In this document: piece by piece, positions 1 to 8,993 of the stretch | Layout of the letters: every line of letters starts with the position of its first letter | Position numbering within the stretch: the stretch's first letter is position 1 | Origin: Mesorhizobium sp. J428 | Lineage (GTDB): Bacteria; Pseudomonadota; Alphaproteobacteria; Rhizobiales; Rhizobiaceae | Length of the DNA stretch: 64,000 nt | Assembly (NCBI RefSeq): GCF_024699925.1 | Contig: NZ_JAJOMX010000004.1 | Span: forward strand, 124,001-188,000 | Direction of reading: 5' to 3' | Program-made: the position numbers and the translations under genes | Notes under the pieces: generated by a model | What the model was told of the DNA's origin: nothing | What the model saw: only the letters and a program-made list of their open reading frames with translations | Database searches by the model: none

Positions 1-235
1 CATCACCGTCGTCGGATGGAGCGTCGATGGCGGACTCGCTATTGTTAGCACGGTTGACCTCGACGACCGGATCGGGATCGCGATCCCCGGCCGGCTCAAG
101 AATCCCCTCGGCAACGGCCAAAGGGTCTGCGGCTATAACCGAAAGGTCCAGGTCGCCCCAGATCGATCGCCGGTTTGCAAAACTGCCGCGCTTCTTCTTC
201 ACTTCCACGACGAAAGGTCGCGTGGGCCGTCTCAT
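1..235 (-). CDS. Hypothetical protein, N-terminal part (runs off left edge)
   Basis: An open frame on the minus strand begins with ATG at 235 and stays open to the window edge (78 codons seen). A good ribosome site (AAGGA) lies about 8 bases upstream of the start. The protein begins MRRPTRPFVVEVKKKR, a basic N-terminus, then has an SIWGDLDL stretch and becomes strongly acidic towards the edge. I recall similar basic-then-acidic starts in small rhizobial plasmid proteins of unknown role, but I cannot name the family. It is divergent from the helicase/methylase gene, so the two probably share the 236-577 control region. The C-terminus is outside the window. Confidence 0.55.
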   Translation of the reverse strand, partial: MRRPTRPFVVEVKKKRGSFANRRSIWGDLDLSVIAADPLAVAEGILEPAGDRDPDPVVEVNRANNSESAIDAPSDDGD

Positions 236-577
236 AGACAGGTTCCTTGGTGAGAATCGATCCGTTTGCCCGATCCACCGATCATCTACTTCGGTCAGGC
301 GCAGCCGTCCACCGGGCATATCGACGGTGTCAAGATGAGGACGATCCGCTCCGTCTGGTCGAGGCTTCATCGCTGAGGCGCGAAACATGAACCACCGAAA
401 TACGGCTACCGCCCCGCTCGCCTGACCGAGCCCTCATGTAACAACCCCCAAAAGACCTCCTTTGCCCGCTCTTCGTTCCAGTCGCTGGAGGGAGAGCGGG
501 GCCGTGAGGAGTGCGGCCGGCCGGGGCACAGAGAGTGCCGGCGGGGTCGGACACTCTCTTCCGCGAAGGACATCTCC
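236..577. other. Divergent intergenic region upstream of the helicase/methylase gene
   Basis: No convincing gene is seen. The last 60 bases before the ATG at 578 are GC-rich and contain an 8-bp inverted repeat (AGAGAGTG at 530-537, CACTCTCT at 552-559), followed by the ribosome site GAAGGA. Similar GC-rich leaders recur before other genes in the first 12 kb. Promoters for both flanking genes should lie here, but no clear -35/-10 pair could be picked. Confidence 0.4.
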
Positions 578-3500
578 ATGAACATTGTTTCGACCTCATC
601 GGCCGTCGCCCGGACGGCCGCTCCCCTTGCAGCACCGGCACCCGTTGCCATCGACAACGCTCAGGCGATCGACCAGGCGGCAGTGCTGCTTCTTCCCCTT
701 CTCGAACAGGGCAAGCCCATCACCACAGGCGCACTGCGCGCCGCCATGACGGAGAGCTCCGGCGGCACCGATGCCCAGGGATTCTGGATCTGGAAGGACG
801 CCTATGAGGCGCTCGAAGCCGCACAGGTCCTGTTCATCCGCAGGTTCGGACCGGCGATCCTGTCCAGATCGGCCTCGCCGCAGGCGACGCTGGCGATGAT
901 GAAACGCATCGCCGAACTTGTTCCCACCCACACACGGCGCTCCGACGAGAGCCAGGCCATGCAGCAGCTGTCGACGCCGCTGCCGCTCGCCTTCGTCACC
1001 GCCCACGCAGCCGCGATCTGCTCTTCCGATCTCGTGCTCGAACCCTCGGCCGGGACCGGCCTTCTCGCCGTTCATGCCGAGATCGTCCGTGCTTCGCTCG
1101 CCCTCAACGAGCTTGGCGCGACGCGCGCCGATCTGCTCGGCCTGATGTTTCCGCGTGTTCCGATCTCCCGACACGACGCAACCTATATCGACGATCATCT
1201 CGATGCCGGCATCAAGCCATCCGTCGTGCTGATGAACCCGCCTTTTTCGGTCGGCGCCTATGTCGACGGCCATGTCGCCGATGCGGCATGGCGGCACCTG
1301 TCATCGGCATTCGCACGGCTGCGGGTTGGCGGCCGTCTTGTCGCGATCACCGGCGCCGGGCTCTCGCCGGAAAACCCCAGATGGCGGACTGCTTTCGAGC
1401 GGTTGCAGCACCGGGGAACCATGCTCTTCACCGCTGCTATCGACGGCCGGGTCTATGCCCGACATGGAACCACCGCCGAAACCCGCCTGACGGTCATCGA
1501 CAAGGTGCCAGCAGCCGACCCGTCCCGCTTCGTCGCCTCGCCCGGCAAGGCGATGGACGTCGAGACGCTGCTCTCCTGGATTGCCGATATCCCGCTCAGG
1601 ACGCCCGGCGGCCATCCGAACTCGATCGGCGCCCTGTCGAACGGCATCTTACGCAAGGCCGCGATGCAAATGGCCGCCGCCCGATCTGCGGCGAAAGCCG
1701 CACCCATCGCCGCTTCAGCGGCCGCTCCGAAAGCCGTTCGGTCAGTCCGCCCAGTTGCCCGGGCGAAGCCCATCGGCCCGGACACCGCAAACATCGCCCC
1801 CGCGGCACCGCTTGCTTATGAGCTGCGCGACTGGATGCCGGAGGAAGGTGGCCGGCTCACCGACACGATCTATGAGCCCTATGCACTCCAGTCGATCCAA
1901 ATTCCGCGGGCAAAGCCGCATCCGACGCCGCTGGTCCAGTCGGCCGCGATGGCTGCGGTCGCCCCGCCGAAGCCATCATACCGGCCTCTGCTGCCGGATG
2001 CGATTATCGATGAAGGCCTACTGTCGGACGCACAACTCGAGAGCGTGATCTATGCGGGTGAAGCCCACTCCGCATATCTCTCCGGTGACTGGACGGTCGA
2101 CGAAACCTGCGATGTGGTCTCGGCCGCCCCCGAAGGCGCCGAACGCGCGGTCCGGTTCCGCCGGGGATGGTTCCTGGGTGACGGAACCGGGTGCGGCAAG
2201 GGTCGACAGGTCGCCGGCATCATTTTGGACAATTGGCTTCAGGGCCGACGCCGTGCGATCTGGATCTCGAAGTCTGACAAGCTGCTCGAAGACGCCCAGC
2301 GCGACTGGGCAGCACTTGGCCAGGAACGTCTTCTCGTCCAGCCGCTCTCTCGCTTCCGGCAGGGAACGCCGATCCGCCTTGCCGAAGGCATCCTGTTCAC
2401 CACTTACGCGACCCTGCGCTCGCAGGAACGCGAGGGCAAGAAGTCGCGGATTGCCCAGATCATCGATTGGATCGGAAGAGACTTCGATGGTGTGGTAGTG
2501 TTTGATGAAGCACACGCCATGGCCAATGCCGCGGGCAGCAAAGGCGAGCGTGGCGACGTGGCGCCCTCGCAGCAGGGCAGGGCAGGCCTGCGCCTGCAGC
2601 ATGCGCTGCCCGACGCCCGTGTCGTCTACGTCTCCGCAACCGGCGCGACAGCGGTCGAAAACCTCGCCTATGCCCAGCGCCTCGGCATCTGGGGCAGTGA
2701 AGACTTTCCCTTCGCCAACCGTGCCGAGTTCGTGGCGGCCATCGAGGATGGCGGCGTCGCCGCCATGGAGGTTCTTGCCCGCGACCTCAAATCGCTTGGC
2801 CTTTATGCAGCGCGCTCGCTCTCCTATGACGGTGTCGAATACGACCTCCTCGAGCACGAACTGACCGAGGAGCAGATCCGCATCTACAATGCCTATGCGG
2901 ACGCCTTCCAGGTCATCCACAACAACCTCAACGCGGCGCTCGAGGCGGCCAACATCACCAGTGACTCCGCCACGCTCAACCGCCACGCCAAGGCGGCAGC
3001 GCGATCGGCCTTCGAGAGCACCAAGCAGCGCTTCTTCAGCCATTTGATCACCTCGATGATGACGCCCACCCTGATCGGCGCGATCGAGCAGGACCGCGCC
3101 GATGGTCATTCGGCGGTGGTGCAGATCGTCTCTACCGGCGAAGCGCTGATGGAACGTCGGCTCGCCGAAATCCCGACCGAGGAATGGTCTGATCTGCATG
3201 TTGACGTGACACCGCGCGAATATGTCGGCGGGTATTTGATGCACTCCTTCCCGACGCGGCTGTTCGAGGAATACTCCGATGCCGAGGGGAACGTCTATTC
3301 GCGGTCCGTGCATGACGCGGAGGGCAACCCGGTCCAATGCCGGGAAGCCCTGCGCCGGCGCGACGAGATGATCGAGAGGCTCGCCTCGCTGCCGCCGGTC
3401 GGCAGTGCGCTCGACCAGATCATCCATCACTTCGGCACCGACACCGTCGCCGAGGTGACAGGCCGCTCGCGCCGTATCGTCAGGAAGACAGGCCGCGACG

Positions 3501-5035
3501 GCATCGACCGGCTCGCCGTCGAGAACCGTCCCGGCTCTGCCAATCTCGCCGAGACCCAGAGTTTTATGGATGACGACAAGCGCGTGCTGATCTTTTCGGA
3601 CGCCGGTGGCACCGGCCGATCCTACCACGCCGATCTCGGCGCAAACCAGAGGTTGCGCAAGCACTATCTGCTCGAAGCCGGATGGCGCGCCGACAACGCC
3701 ATCCAGGGTCTCGGACGGACCCATCGCACCAACCAGGCGCAGCCACCCCTGTTCCGGCCGATGGCAGCGAACGTGAAGGCCGGCAAGCGCTTCCTCTCGA
3801 CGATCGCACGACGGCTCGACACGTTGGGCGCGATCACGCGCGGTCAGCGCCAGACGGGCGGGGCAGGGTTGTTCCGCGCCGAGGACAATCTGGAAAGCCC
3901 CTATGCCCGCGCGGCATTGCGGCAGTTCTACATGCTGCTGCATCAGGGTAGGATCGAAGGCTACTCGCTGACCACTTTCGAGGCGGTCACCGGGCTGTCG
4001 CTAACCACAGATGAAGGCGGGTTGCGCGACGAGTTGCCGCCGATCACGACCTGGCTCAACCGTCTGCTGGCGATGCGCATAGAGACCCAGAACCTGCTGT
4101 TCGAAGTGTTCGAGCAGTTGATGACGGCCAAGATCGAAGGCGCGGTTGCCGCCGGCGCCTACGACAAGGGTCTGGAGACGATCACGGCGGAGAGCATCAC
4201 CGTCACCGATCGTCGGACGGTCTACACCCATCCGGTCTCGGGCGCACAGTCGCATGTCCTCACCGTCGCCCGCAAGGACCGCATTCGCCCTCTCGGTTTG
4301 GTCGACGCGCTCGCGATCGAACGCGCCGAGCCGCAATCGGTCCTGCTCGCCAATACGCGGTCGAGACGCGCGGCGATCCAGTTGCCGACGGCGAGCCTGA
4401 TGCTCGACGACGGAACGATCGAGCACCGTGTGCGCCTGCTTCGACCGACCGACGAGCAGCGCTTCGGCCTCGGTGCGCTTGCGGAAACCCACTGGCAACC
4501 CGTCGACCGCAAACTGTTCGCGGAACTCTGGGACGCCGAAGTCGCCGCCGTCCCGGAATTCACCACCAGCACCTTCCACATCGTCACCGGCTTGCTGCTG
4601 CCTATCTGGCGTCGGCTGCCGGACGACGACTGTCGTGTCTACCGGATCCAGACCGATGCCGGCGAACGCATTATCGGCCGCCATATCGCGCCGACACTGG
4701 TCGCGACCATGCTCCGCAATCTCGGTCTCGACGATGTCCCGACCCTCGCACCGGACGAGGCATGGACCGGCCTGGCAGACGGCCGGATCGGGTTGCAGCT
4801 TGCCGATGGCCTGATCCTGCGCCGCAGCCGCGTCATGAACGACTACCGGGTCGAGTTGATCGGCTTCACCGATGCAATGGTCCCGCGCCTGAAGGCTCTC
4901 GGCCTGATTTCCGAGATCATCTCCTGGAAGCTCAGGCTGTTCATTCCGAACACGGCGCAAGGCTCCACCATGCTCGCCTCGCTTCTCGATCGTCACACGC
5001 TGGTCGGTGTTACCGACCGCACGGCCGCAGCGTGA
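578..5035 (+). CDS. Strawberry-notch-type helicase fused to a SAM-dependent methyltransferase
   Basis: A 1485-residue protein. The N-terminal third contains a Rossmann methyltransferase with the DNA-adenine-methylase-type motif NPPF at about residue 215. A low-complexity Ala-rich linker (about 360-400) leads into a superfamily 2 helicase: Walker A GDGTGCGKG near residue 535 and Walker B DEAH near 641, then a second RecA-like lobe and a strawberry-notch-type C-terminal region. Such methylase-helicase fusions are widespread on conjugative plasmids and integrative elements of Rhizobiales, always with a toprim protein next door as here. Anti-restriction or DNA processing during transfer has been suggested for the family, but the role is not established. 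The frame is intact over 4.4 kb. The start has the ribosome site GAAGGA and is well supported. Confidence 0.9.
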   Translation: MNIVSTSSAVARTAAPLAAPAPVAIDNAQAIDQAAVLLLPLLEQGKPITTGALRAAMTESSGGTDAQGFWIWKDAYEALEAAQVLFIRRFGPAILSRSASPQATLAMMKRIAELVPTHTRRSDESQAMQQLSTPLPLAFVTAHAAAICSSDLVLEPSAGTGLLAVHAEIVRASLALNELGATRADLLGLMFPRVPISRHDATYIDDHLDAGIKPSVVLMNPPFSVGAYVDGHVADAAWRHLSSAFARLRVGGRLVAITGAGLSPENPRWRTAFERLQHRGTMLFTAAIDGRVYARHGTTAETRLTVIDKVPAADPSRFVASPGKAMDVETLLSWIADIPLRTPGGHPNSIGALSNGILRKAAMQMAAARSAAKAAPIAASAAAPKAVRSVRPVARAKPIGPDTANIAPAAPLAYELRDWMPEEGGRLTDTIYEPYALQSIQIPRAKPHPTPLVQSAAMAAVAPPKPSYRPLLPDAIIDEGLLSDAQLESVIYAGEAHSAYLSGDWTVDETCDVVSAAPEGAERAVRFRRGWFLGDGTGCGKGRQVAGIILDNWLQGRRRAIWISKSDKLLEDAQRDWAALGQERLLVQPLSRFRQGTPIRLAEGILFTTYATLRSQEREGKKSRIAQIIDWIGRDFDGVVVFDEAHAMANAAGSKGERGDVAPSQQGRAGLRLQHALPDARVVYVSATGATAVENLAYAQRLGIWGSEDFPFANRAEFVAAIEDGGVAAMEVLARDLKSLGLYAARSLSYDGVEYDLLEHELTEEQIRIYNAYADAFQVIHNNLNAALEAANITSDSATLNRHAKAAARSAFESTKQRFFSHLITSMMTPTLIGAIEQDRADGHSAVVQIVSTGEALMERRLAEIPTEEWSDLHVDVTPREYVGGYLMHSFPTRLFEEYSDAEGNVYSRSVHDAEGNPVQCREALRRRDEMIERLASLPPVGSALDQIIHHFGTDTVAEVTGRSRRIVRKTGRDGIDRLAVENRPGSANLAETQSFMDDDKRVLIFSDAGGTGRSYHADLGANQRLRKHYLLEAGWRADNAIQGLGRTHRTNQAQPPLFRPMAANVKAGKRFLSTIARRLDTLGAITRGQRQTGGAGLFRAEDNLESPYARAALRQFYMLLHQGRIEGYSLTTFEAVTGLSLTTDEGGLRDELPPITTWLNRLLAMRIETQNLLFEVFEQLMTAKIEGAVAAGAYDKGLETITAESITVTDRRTVYTHPVSGAQSHVLTVARKDRIRPLGLVDALAIERAEPQSVLLANTRSRRAAIQLPTASLMLDDGTIEHRVRLLRPTDEQRFGLGALAETHWQPVDRKLFAELWDAEVAAVPEFTTSTFHIVTGLLLPIWRRLPDDDCRVYRIQTDAGERIIGRHIAPTLVATMLRNLGLDDVPTLAPDEAWTGLADGRIGLQLADGLILRRSRVMNDYRVELIGFTDAMVPRLKALGLISEIISWKLRLFIPNTAQGSTMLASLLDRHTLVGVTDRTAAA

Positions 5036-5047
5036 ACGGAGGCGATC

Positions 5048-6097
5048 ATGACCGGCTCGGCCTCCGAACTGGCGCGCCGTCTAGGCGAATATGCCGAGGC
5101 GGTGTGCCGCGAGTATCTCTCCAAGGGTCATCGCTCCGGCAATCACTGGATCGTCGGCGACGTGCGCAATACGCGCGGCCGATCCATGCATGTGCGGCTG
5201 AAAGCAAACGCAAAGGGTCCAGCAGGCAAATGGGTCGATGAATCGAACGGCGAACATGGCGATCTGCTCGATGTGATCCGCGAAACCTGCGGCCTCATCG
5301 AGTTCCGCGAGGTCGCCGATGAAGCGCGTCGCTTCCTCGCCATGCCGCGGCCAGAATCCCAATCCAGACCATCTGGCGCCACGCGCGAACCACCTGCGGC
5401 GCGCGGCTCTCCAGACGCTGCGCGGCGCCTCTTCGCCATGTCGAAGCAGATCGCCGGCACACTTGCCGAACGCTATCTCGCCGGCCGCGGCATTTTGCTG
5501 GCCGCGCCTGAGCGCACCTTGCGCTTCCACCCTAGCTGCTATTACCGGGATCTCGTGACGGGCGAGACGCTGACCCTGCCCGCATTGATCGCGGCCGTGA
5601 ACGGCCTCGACGGACGTATCGCCGGGGTCCAGCGCACCTGGCTCGATCCGGCAGGCAACGGCAAGGCGCCCGTCGCTGATCCGCGCCGGTCGCTCGGTCA
5701 CCTGCTCGGCAACGGCATCTGGCTTGGCCTCGATCCCGGTGTGCCCGTTCCAGTGATGGCCGCCGGCGAAGGTTTCGAGACGATGGCGTCGCTGAGGACG
5801 CTGATGCCGGCGCTGCCGGTGGCCGCGGCCACCTCGGCCAATCACCTCGCGGGCCTGACCTTCCCGCCTGGCTGCCGTCGCCTCTACATCGCGGCCGATG
5901 CGGACGCCGCCGGCCGGCATGGCATCGAGCGTCTCAGCCAGCGCGCCGGTGAGGCCGGGATCCTCGCTCTGGCGTTACGGCCGCAGCTCGGCGACTTCAA
6001 CGACGATCTGCGCCATCTCGGCCCGGCCCATCTCGCGGCATGCCTGCGCGAACAGCTCGTGCCGGAGGATGCCCGTCTGTTCCTGCCGCCCGCATGA
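5048..6097 (+). CDS. Toprim domain-containing protein (DUF7146-like)
   Basis: A 349-residue protein starting 12 bases after the helicase stop, so co-transcribed with it. Residues 1-100 resemble the DUF7146 domain that precedes toprim in plasmid primase-like proteins. The C-terminal half holds the toprim fold: an acidic GEGFETMAS strand near residue 240 and the DADAAG motif near 280, both expected to bind metal. Family members act on DNA as primase or nuclease-like enzymes, but no helicase or full primase core is seen here, so the exact reaction is open. The constant pairing with the helicase/methylase suggests a shared task in plasmid DNA metabolism. Confidence 0.88.
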   Translation: MTGSASELARRLGEYAEAVCREYLSKGHRSGNHWIVGDVRNTRGRSMHVRLKANAKGPAGKWVDESNGEHGDLLDVIRETCGLIEFREVADEARRFLAMPRPESQSRPSGATREPPAARGSPDAARRLFAMSKQIAGTLAERYLAGRGILLAAPERTLRFHPSCYYRDLVTGETLTLPALIAAVNGLDGRIAGVQRTWLDPAGNGKAPVADPRRSLGHLLGNGIWLGLDPGVPVPVMAAGEGFETMASLRTLMPALPVAAATSANHLAGLTFPPGCRRLYIAADADAAGRHGIERLSQRAGEAGILALALRPQLGDFNDDLRHLGPAHLAACLREQLVPEDARLFLPPA

Positions 6098-6348
6098 CCG
6101 GTTCCGGCCGGCAGGCGGCAGGCGGGCAGGGGCGGCGTCACCGCAACGCCCGCAGGCATGGCGGAGGTCCATCGGAGAGGCCGCGCCCGCGGCCTGCCGA
6201 GAGGCGATCCCTGCCACTCCCCGGTCACGGCCGCAACGGCTGCGCCGTCCTCCGCTTCACTCCGGCCTTCGGTGCGGCCGCGCCCTGGGCGCGGCCGGGT
6301 TTCGCTGTCAGGCCGCGATCGGCGCGGCACAACCGACGGAGACACGCC
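6098..6348. other. GC-rich leader between toprim and DUF2493 genes
   Basis: 251 bases rich in short palindromes, for example GGCCGCGCC and GGCGCGGCC around 6278-6298. No gene is supported here; an open frame crosses it but its composition is that of the palindromic leader. Confidence 0.35.
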
Positions 6349-7290
6349 ATGACGTACGAGCTTCCTTTCGACGACGTCTACGAGCCCTACCACGCCTCCT
6401 CGCCGACCGACCGCGTCATCCTCGAACTGCAGATGTACGGCCATCGCCCGCATCAGGACGAGCCCGATCCCCGCCCGTTGCCCGACGACGAGGTGATCCG
6501 TGCCGGCCTCGCCGGGATCGTCGAGACCTTCGCCGGCATGCTCGGCGACACCAGGCTCGAACCCGACCTCGACGACCTGCTCTGGTCCTTCGCCAATCTC
6601 TTCCACCGCGCCGCCGAGCGCGTCGCCCGCAACCTCGACCGCAACGAGGAAGCGCAGCGATCGAGCCAGGGAGAGCAGGACGGCTCCGAGGTGAAGTCCG
6701 TCGAGCTGGAACGGCTCACGGCCGAGGGCACCACCTATATCGAGCGCCGCAACGTGCTGGAAATCATGCGCGACGAGGCCGCCGACCTCTACGAGGCGCA
6801 AACAGGGTCGGCATGGCGGCCGCGCACCGGGTCCAAGGTCTCCCATCAGGCGATGACGTCGGCGGTGATCGACTCCCGGGACTTCCTCGCCGCACGCCGC
6901 CGCGCCGAGACCGAGGTGGTGGTGCCCGCTGGTACCAAGATCGCCTTCGCCGGCGGTCTCGATTGCAACGATCACGATCGGATCTGGGAGGCGCTCGACA
7001 AGGCCCATGAGAAGCACCCGGACATGGTGCTGCTCCATGGCGGCAGCCCGCGCGGCGCCGAGCGCATCGCCGCCTGCTGGGCGGAGAACCGCAAGGTCAC
7101 GCAGATCGCCTTCAAGCCCGACTGGAACCGGCACGCCAAGGCCGCACCCTTCCGCCGCAACGATCAGCTGCTGTCCGTCGTGCCCTACGGCCTAATCGTC
7201 TTCCCCGGCTCCGGCATCACCGAGAACCTCGCCGACAAGGCACGCCGCCTTGGCATCCCCGTCTGGCGCTTCACCGAGGGTGGCGCGTGA
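6349..7290 (+). CDS. DUF2493 domain-containing protein (SLOG superfamily)
   Basis: A 313-residue protein. The N-terminal 190 residues are acidic and helical. The C-terminal 115 residues form a DUF2493 Rossmann-like domain of the SLOG superfamily, with FAGGLDCNDHD, LHGGSPRGAE and IVFPGSGITENLA as the nucleotide-binding loops. SLOG domains bind or sense nucleotides and nucleotide-derived ligands, and DUF2493 proteins are common in plasmid and phage housekeeping blocks without a settled role. An upstream in-frame start would translate the palindromic leader, so the ATG at 6349, after the GGAGACACGCC box, is preferred. A second SLOG-like gene lies at 8460. Confidence 0.85.
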   Translation: MTYELPFDDVYEPYHASSPTDRVILELQMYGHRPHQDEPDPRPLPDDEVIRAGLAGIVETFAGMLGDTRLEPDLDDLLWSFANLFHRAAERVARNLDRNEEAQRSSQGEQDGSEVKSVELERLTAEGTTYIERRNVLEIMRDEAADLYEAQTGSAWRPRTGSKVSHQAMTSAVIDSRDFLAARRRAETEVVVPAGTKIAFAGGLDCNDHDRIWEALDKAHEKHPDMVLLHGGSPRGAERIAACWAENRKVTQIAFKPDWNRHAKAAPFRRNDQLLSVVPYGLIVFPGSGITENLADKARRLGIPVWRFTEGGA

Positions 7291-7318
7291 GCGCCACCTC
7301 CCTTTTACCGCGTCGAAG

Positions 7319-7344
7319 AACCCGACTGTCTGCGCGGTCGGGTT
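7319..7344 (+). terminator. Hairpin terminator after the DUF2493 gene
   Basis: AACCCGAC (7319-7326) and GTCGGGTT (7337-7344) form an 8-bp perfect stem 29 bases after the stop. The T-tract is short, so this is a moderate candidate. Confidence 0.5.
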
Positions 7345-7402
7345 TGTCGCGCGCATAGCTTCCTGGATCCGCCGCTCTGGTGTCATACCGTCAGAGCTTT
7401 TC

Positions 7403-7446
7403 TTGCAAATCGGGAAAATCGGGATAATATGGAGTTCGATAAGGAG
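7403..7446 (+). promoter_or_regulatory. Promoter of the Phd/toxin pair
   Basis: TTGCAA (7403-7408) and TAATAT (7425-7430), 16 bases apart, make a plausible sigma-70 type promoter. The ribosome site AAGGAG (7441-7446) lies 7 bases before the ATG at 7454. The stretch is clearly AT-richer than its surroundings. Confidence 0.45.
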
Positions 7447-7453
7447 CTATGGC

Positions 7454-7714
7454 ATGCGACAGTTCACGACAGGCGATCTCAACAAGCAGGTAGGCGACGT
7501 CACCGATGCCGCCAGCCGCGAACCGATTGTGCTGACCAAGCACCGCAAACCCCGCTTCGTGCTTATGAGCTACGAGCATTATGAGCGGATGCGTACAGGC
7601 CGGAATCCGCGTCGCGCCTATCCCGTCTCCGAGATGCCGCAGGAGCACAAGGACCTCTTCGCCGGGGAGATCGACCGGCTCGCGCGCGGCGAGGGCTATG
7701 ACGATGAGCCGTGA
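7454..7714 (+). CDS. Phd/YefM-family antitoxin
   Basis: An 86-residue protein with the Phd signature: an N-terminal DNA-binding part (FTTGDLNKQVGDVTDAA), then REPIVLTKHRKPRFVLMSY, the conserved strand. The acidic C-terminus would wrap and neutralise the toxin. It overlaps the next gene by 11 bases, as expected for translationally coupled antitoxin-toxin pairs. It is likely autoregulated with its partner at the promoter just upstream. The ATG at 7454 is fixed by the strong AAGGAG box. Confidence 0.85.
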   Translation: MRQFTTGDLNKQVGDVTDAASREPIVLTKHRKPRFVLMSYEHYERMRTGRNPRRAYPVSEMPQEHKDLFAGEIDRLARGEGYDDEP

Positions 7715-8123
7715 ATACCTGCCCGGTCAGATCATCGCCTATCCCTATCTCTGGGCATGGCAGCAGGATCGCGGCGAGACCGAAGGCCGCAAGAACCGGC
7801 CGACCTGTGTCATCGTCGCCGTGCGCGACGTGAACGACGAACTCACGCATCTAGCGCTGCTAGCCATCACCACGCAGCCGCCGCAGGGCGGTCGCATGGC
7901 GCTGGACATCCCGGAGATAGAGCGCCAGCGCGCCGGACTCGGCGACCTCAAGCGATGCTGGATCGTCGTCGACGAATACAATTATGATATCGCCGAGCGC
8001 TCCTGGTACATCGAGCCGGGCAGCCATGTCCTCGGCCGTTTCAGCAAAGCCTTCGTGATGAAGGTTGCGACCGCCTTTGCCCAAGCACGACAATCGGGAC
8101 GTCGCATCAGCCGCCTGGATTGA
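7704..8123 (+). CDS. Toxin of a Phd-linked pair, PemK/MazF-like plasmid maintenance protein
   Basis: A 139-residue protein beginning PGQIIAYPYLWAW after the first residues, a start that resembles PemK/MazF-fold proteins. RPTCVIVAV and LLAITTQPPQGG are like the strands around the active site of that fold. Members are mRNA endonucleases. The pairing with a Phd antitoxin supports a toxin role, though the resemblance to PemK is weak. An ATG at 7698 is in frame two codons earlier, but the GAGGG box (7691-7695) is better spaced for 7704. Confidence 0.7.
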   Translation: MSREYLPGQIIAYPYLWAWQQDRGETEGRKNRPTCVIVAVRDVNDELTHLALLAITTQPPQGGRMALDIPEIERQRAGLGDLKRCWIVVDEYNYDIAERSWYIEPGSHVLGRFSKAFVMKVATAFAQARQSGRRISRLD

Positions 8124-8459
8124 CAGGTGTTGACCGATCGGGCTGACCGACGACGCTGATTTCTTTGCCCATTCAGTCATTGTCATCGCGAGTCGACGCC
8201 GAGCGCTCCTTGCACGGTTGGTCCTTCTTCCTCGTGGGAAAATCTGTCGATTCTCCTGCGCTATGCGCGCTGACTGAAGTTCCCGTCTCCCGATCTGTCA
8301 GAGCGCGCCGGCCTGCGGCCGGCCGGGCTCTACTCGCGGTGTGCCGCCGCTCCCCGAGCCGGGTTCGCCGTCTCGGCCTTAGGTGACGATCCCTCGCGCG
8401 GGAGAGAGGGAGAGGAGAGCCGGGCCGGGGTGGTTGGTTTGAGAGAAAGGAAAGCGACC
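8124..8459. other. Intergenic leader with a diverged repeat of 10850-10965
   Basis: 336 bases with no convincing gene. From about 8303 to 8405 the sequence matches a second leader at 10850-10965 in the same order of short blocks: CTGCGGCCG, CCGGGCTCTA, TCGC, GCCGC, CACCG or CACGG, GTGACGATCCC or GTAACGATCCC. The repeat lies upstream of short plasmid housekeeping genes in both cases, which suggests a shared control element or a duplicated leader. Confidence 0.45.
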
Positions 8460-8993
8460 ATGGCGATGATATTTTTGGGCGGCTCACGCGACATCTTTGA
8501 ACTGCCGTTCCCCGCGATCGAACGGATCGGCGCAATCGTCTCGGCCGAGCACGGTGTGCTGATCGGCGATGCGCCGGGAGCCGACGCCGAGATGCAGGGC
8601 CTGCTCGCAGGCTACAACTACGAGCATGTCGGCGTCTTCCATTCCGGAGCAGAACCCCGCAACAATCTCGGCGACTGGGCTGCCTATCGCATTCCCCCAC
8701 CGGACGATGCGCAAGGCTTTGCCGTCCACGCCGGGAAGGACCGCGAAATGGCTCGCCGCGCCGACTTCGGTCTGATGATCTGGGACGGCGCATCCCCGGG
8801 CACCTGCCTCAACATGCTGCGCCTTGCCGTGATCGGCAGCCCCTGCGTCGTCTACGACATGATGCGCGGCAGGGTTGCGACAATCCACAACATCGAGAAT
8901 TGGCAGGCCATGGTGCACCATGCTGGATCTGACGTGCGCCGCGAGGTCGATGCACGCATGACGGCGGACGAGCGCCTCGCACTGGCCGACTGA
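8460..8993 (+). CDS. SLOG-like (DprA/DUF2493-related) nucleotide-binding protein
   Basis: A 177-residue protein. IFLGGSRD at the N-terminus, LIGDAPGADAEMQ near residue 40 and the KDREMARRADFGLMIWDG block followed by SPGTCLNML near residues 97-122 are the glycine-rich loops and acidic strand of a SLOG/DprA-type Rossmann fold. It probably binds a nucleotide or nucleotide-sugar ligand; no enzymatic activity can be claimed. The ribosome site GAGAAAGG is 9 bases before the ATG. It is the second SLOG-type gene in this block, only 1.2 kb from the first. Confidence 0.75.
   Translation: MAMIFLGGSRDIFELPFPAIERIGAIVSAEHGVLIGDAPGADAEMQGLLAGYNYEHVGVFHSGAEPRNNLGDWAAYRIPPPDDAQGFAVHAGKDREMARRADFGLMIWDGASPGTCLNMLRLAVIGSPCVVYDMMRGRVATIHNIENWQAMVHHAGSDVRREVDARMTADERLALAD

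Noticed and set aside
27..338. Plus-strand open frame of about 100 codons at the left edge
   Set aside because: It is antisense to the minus-strand gene ending at 1, which has a good ribosome site and protein-like composition; the plus frame is Ser/Arg-rich as expected for an antisense shadow.
2018..3943. 641-codon open frame on the minus strand inside the helicase gene
   Set aside because: Antisense to conserved helicase motifs; composition is typical of the complement of a GC-rich gene.
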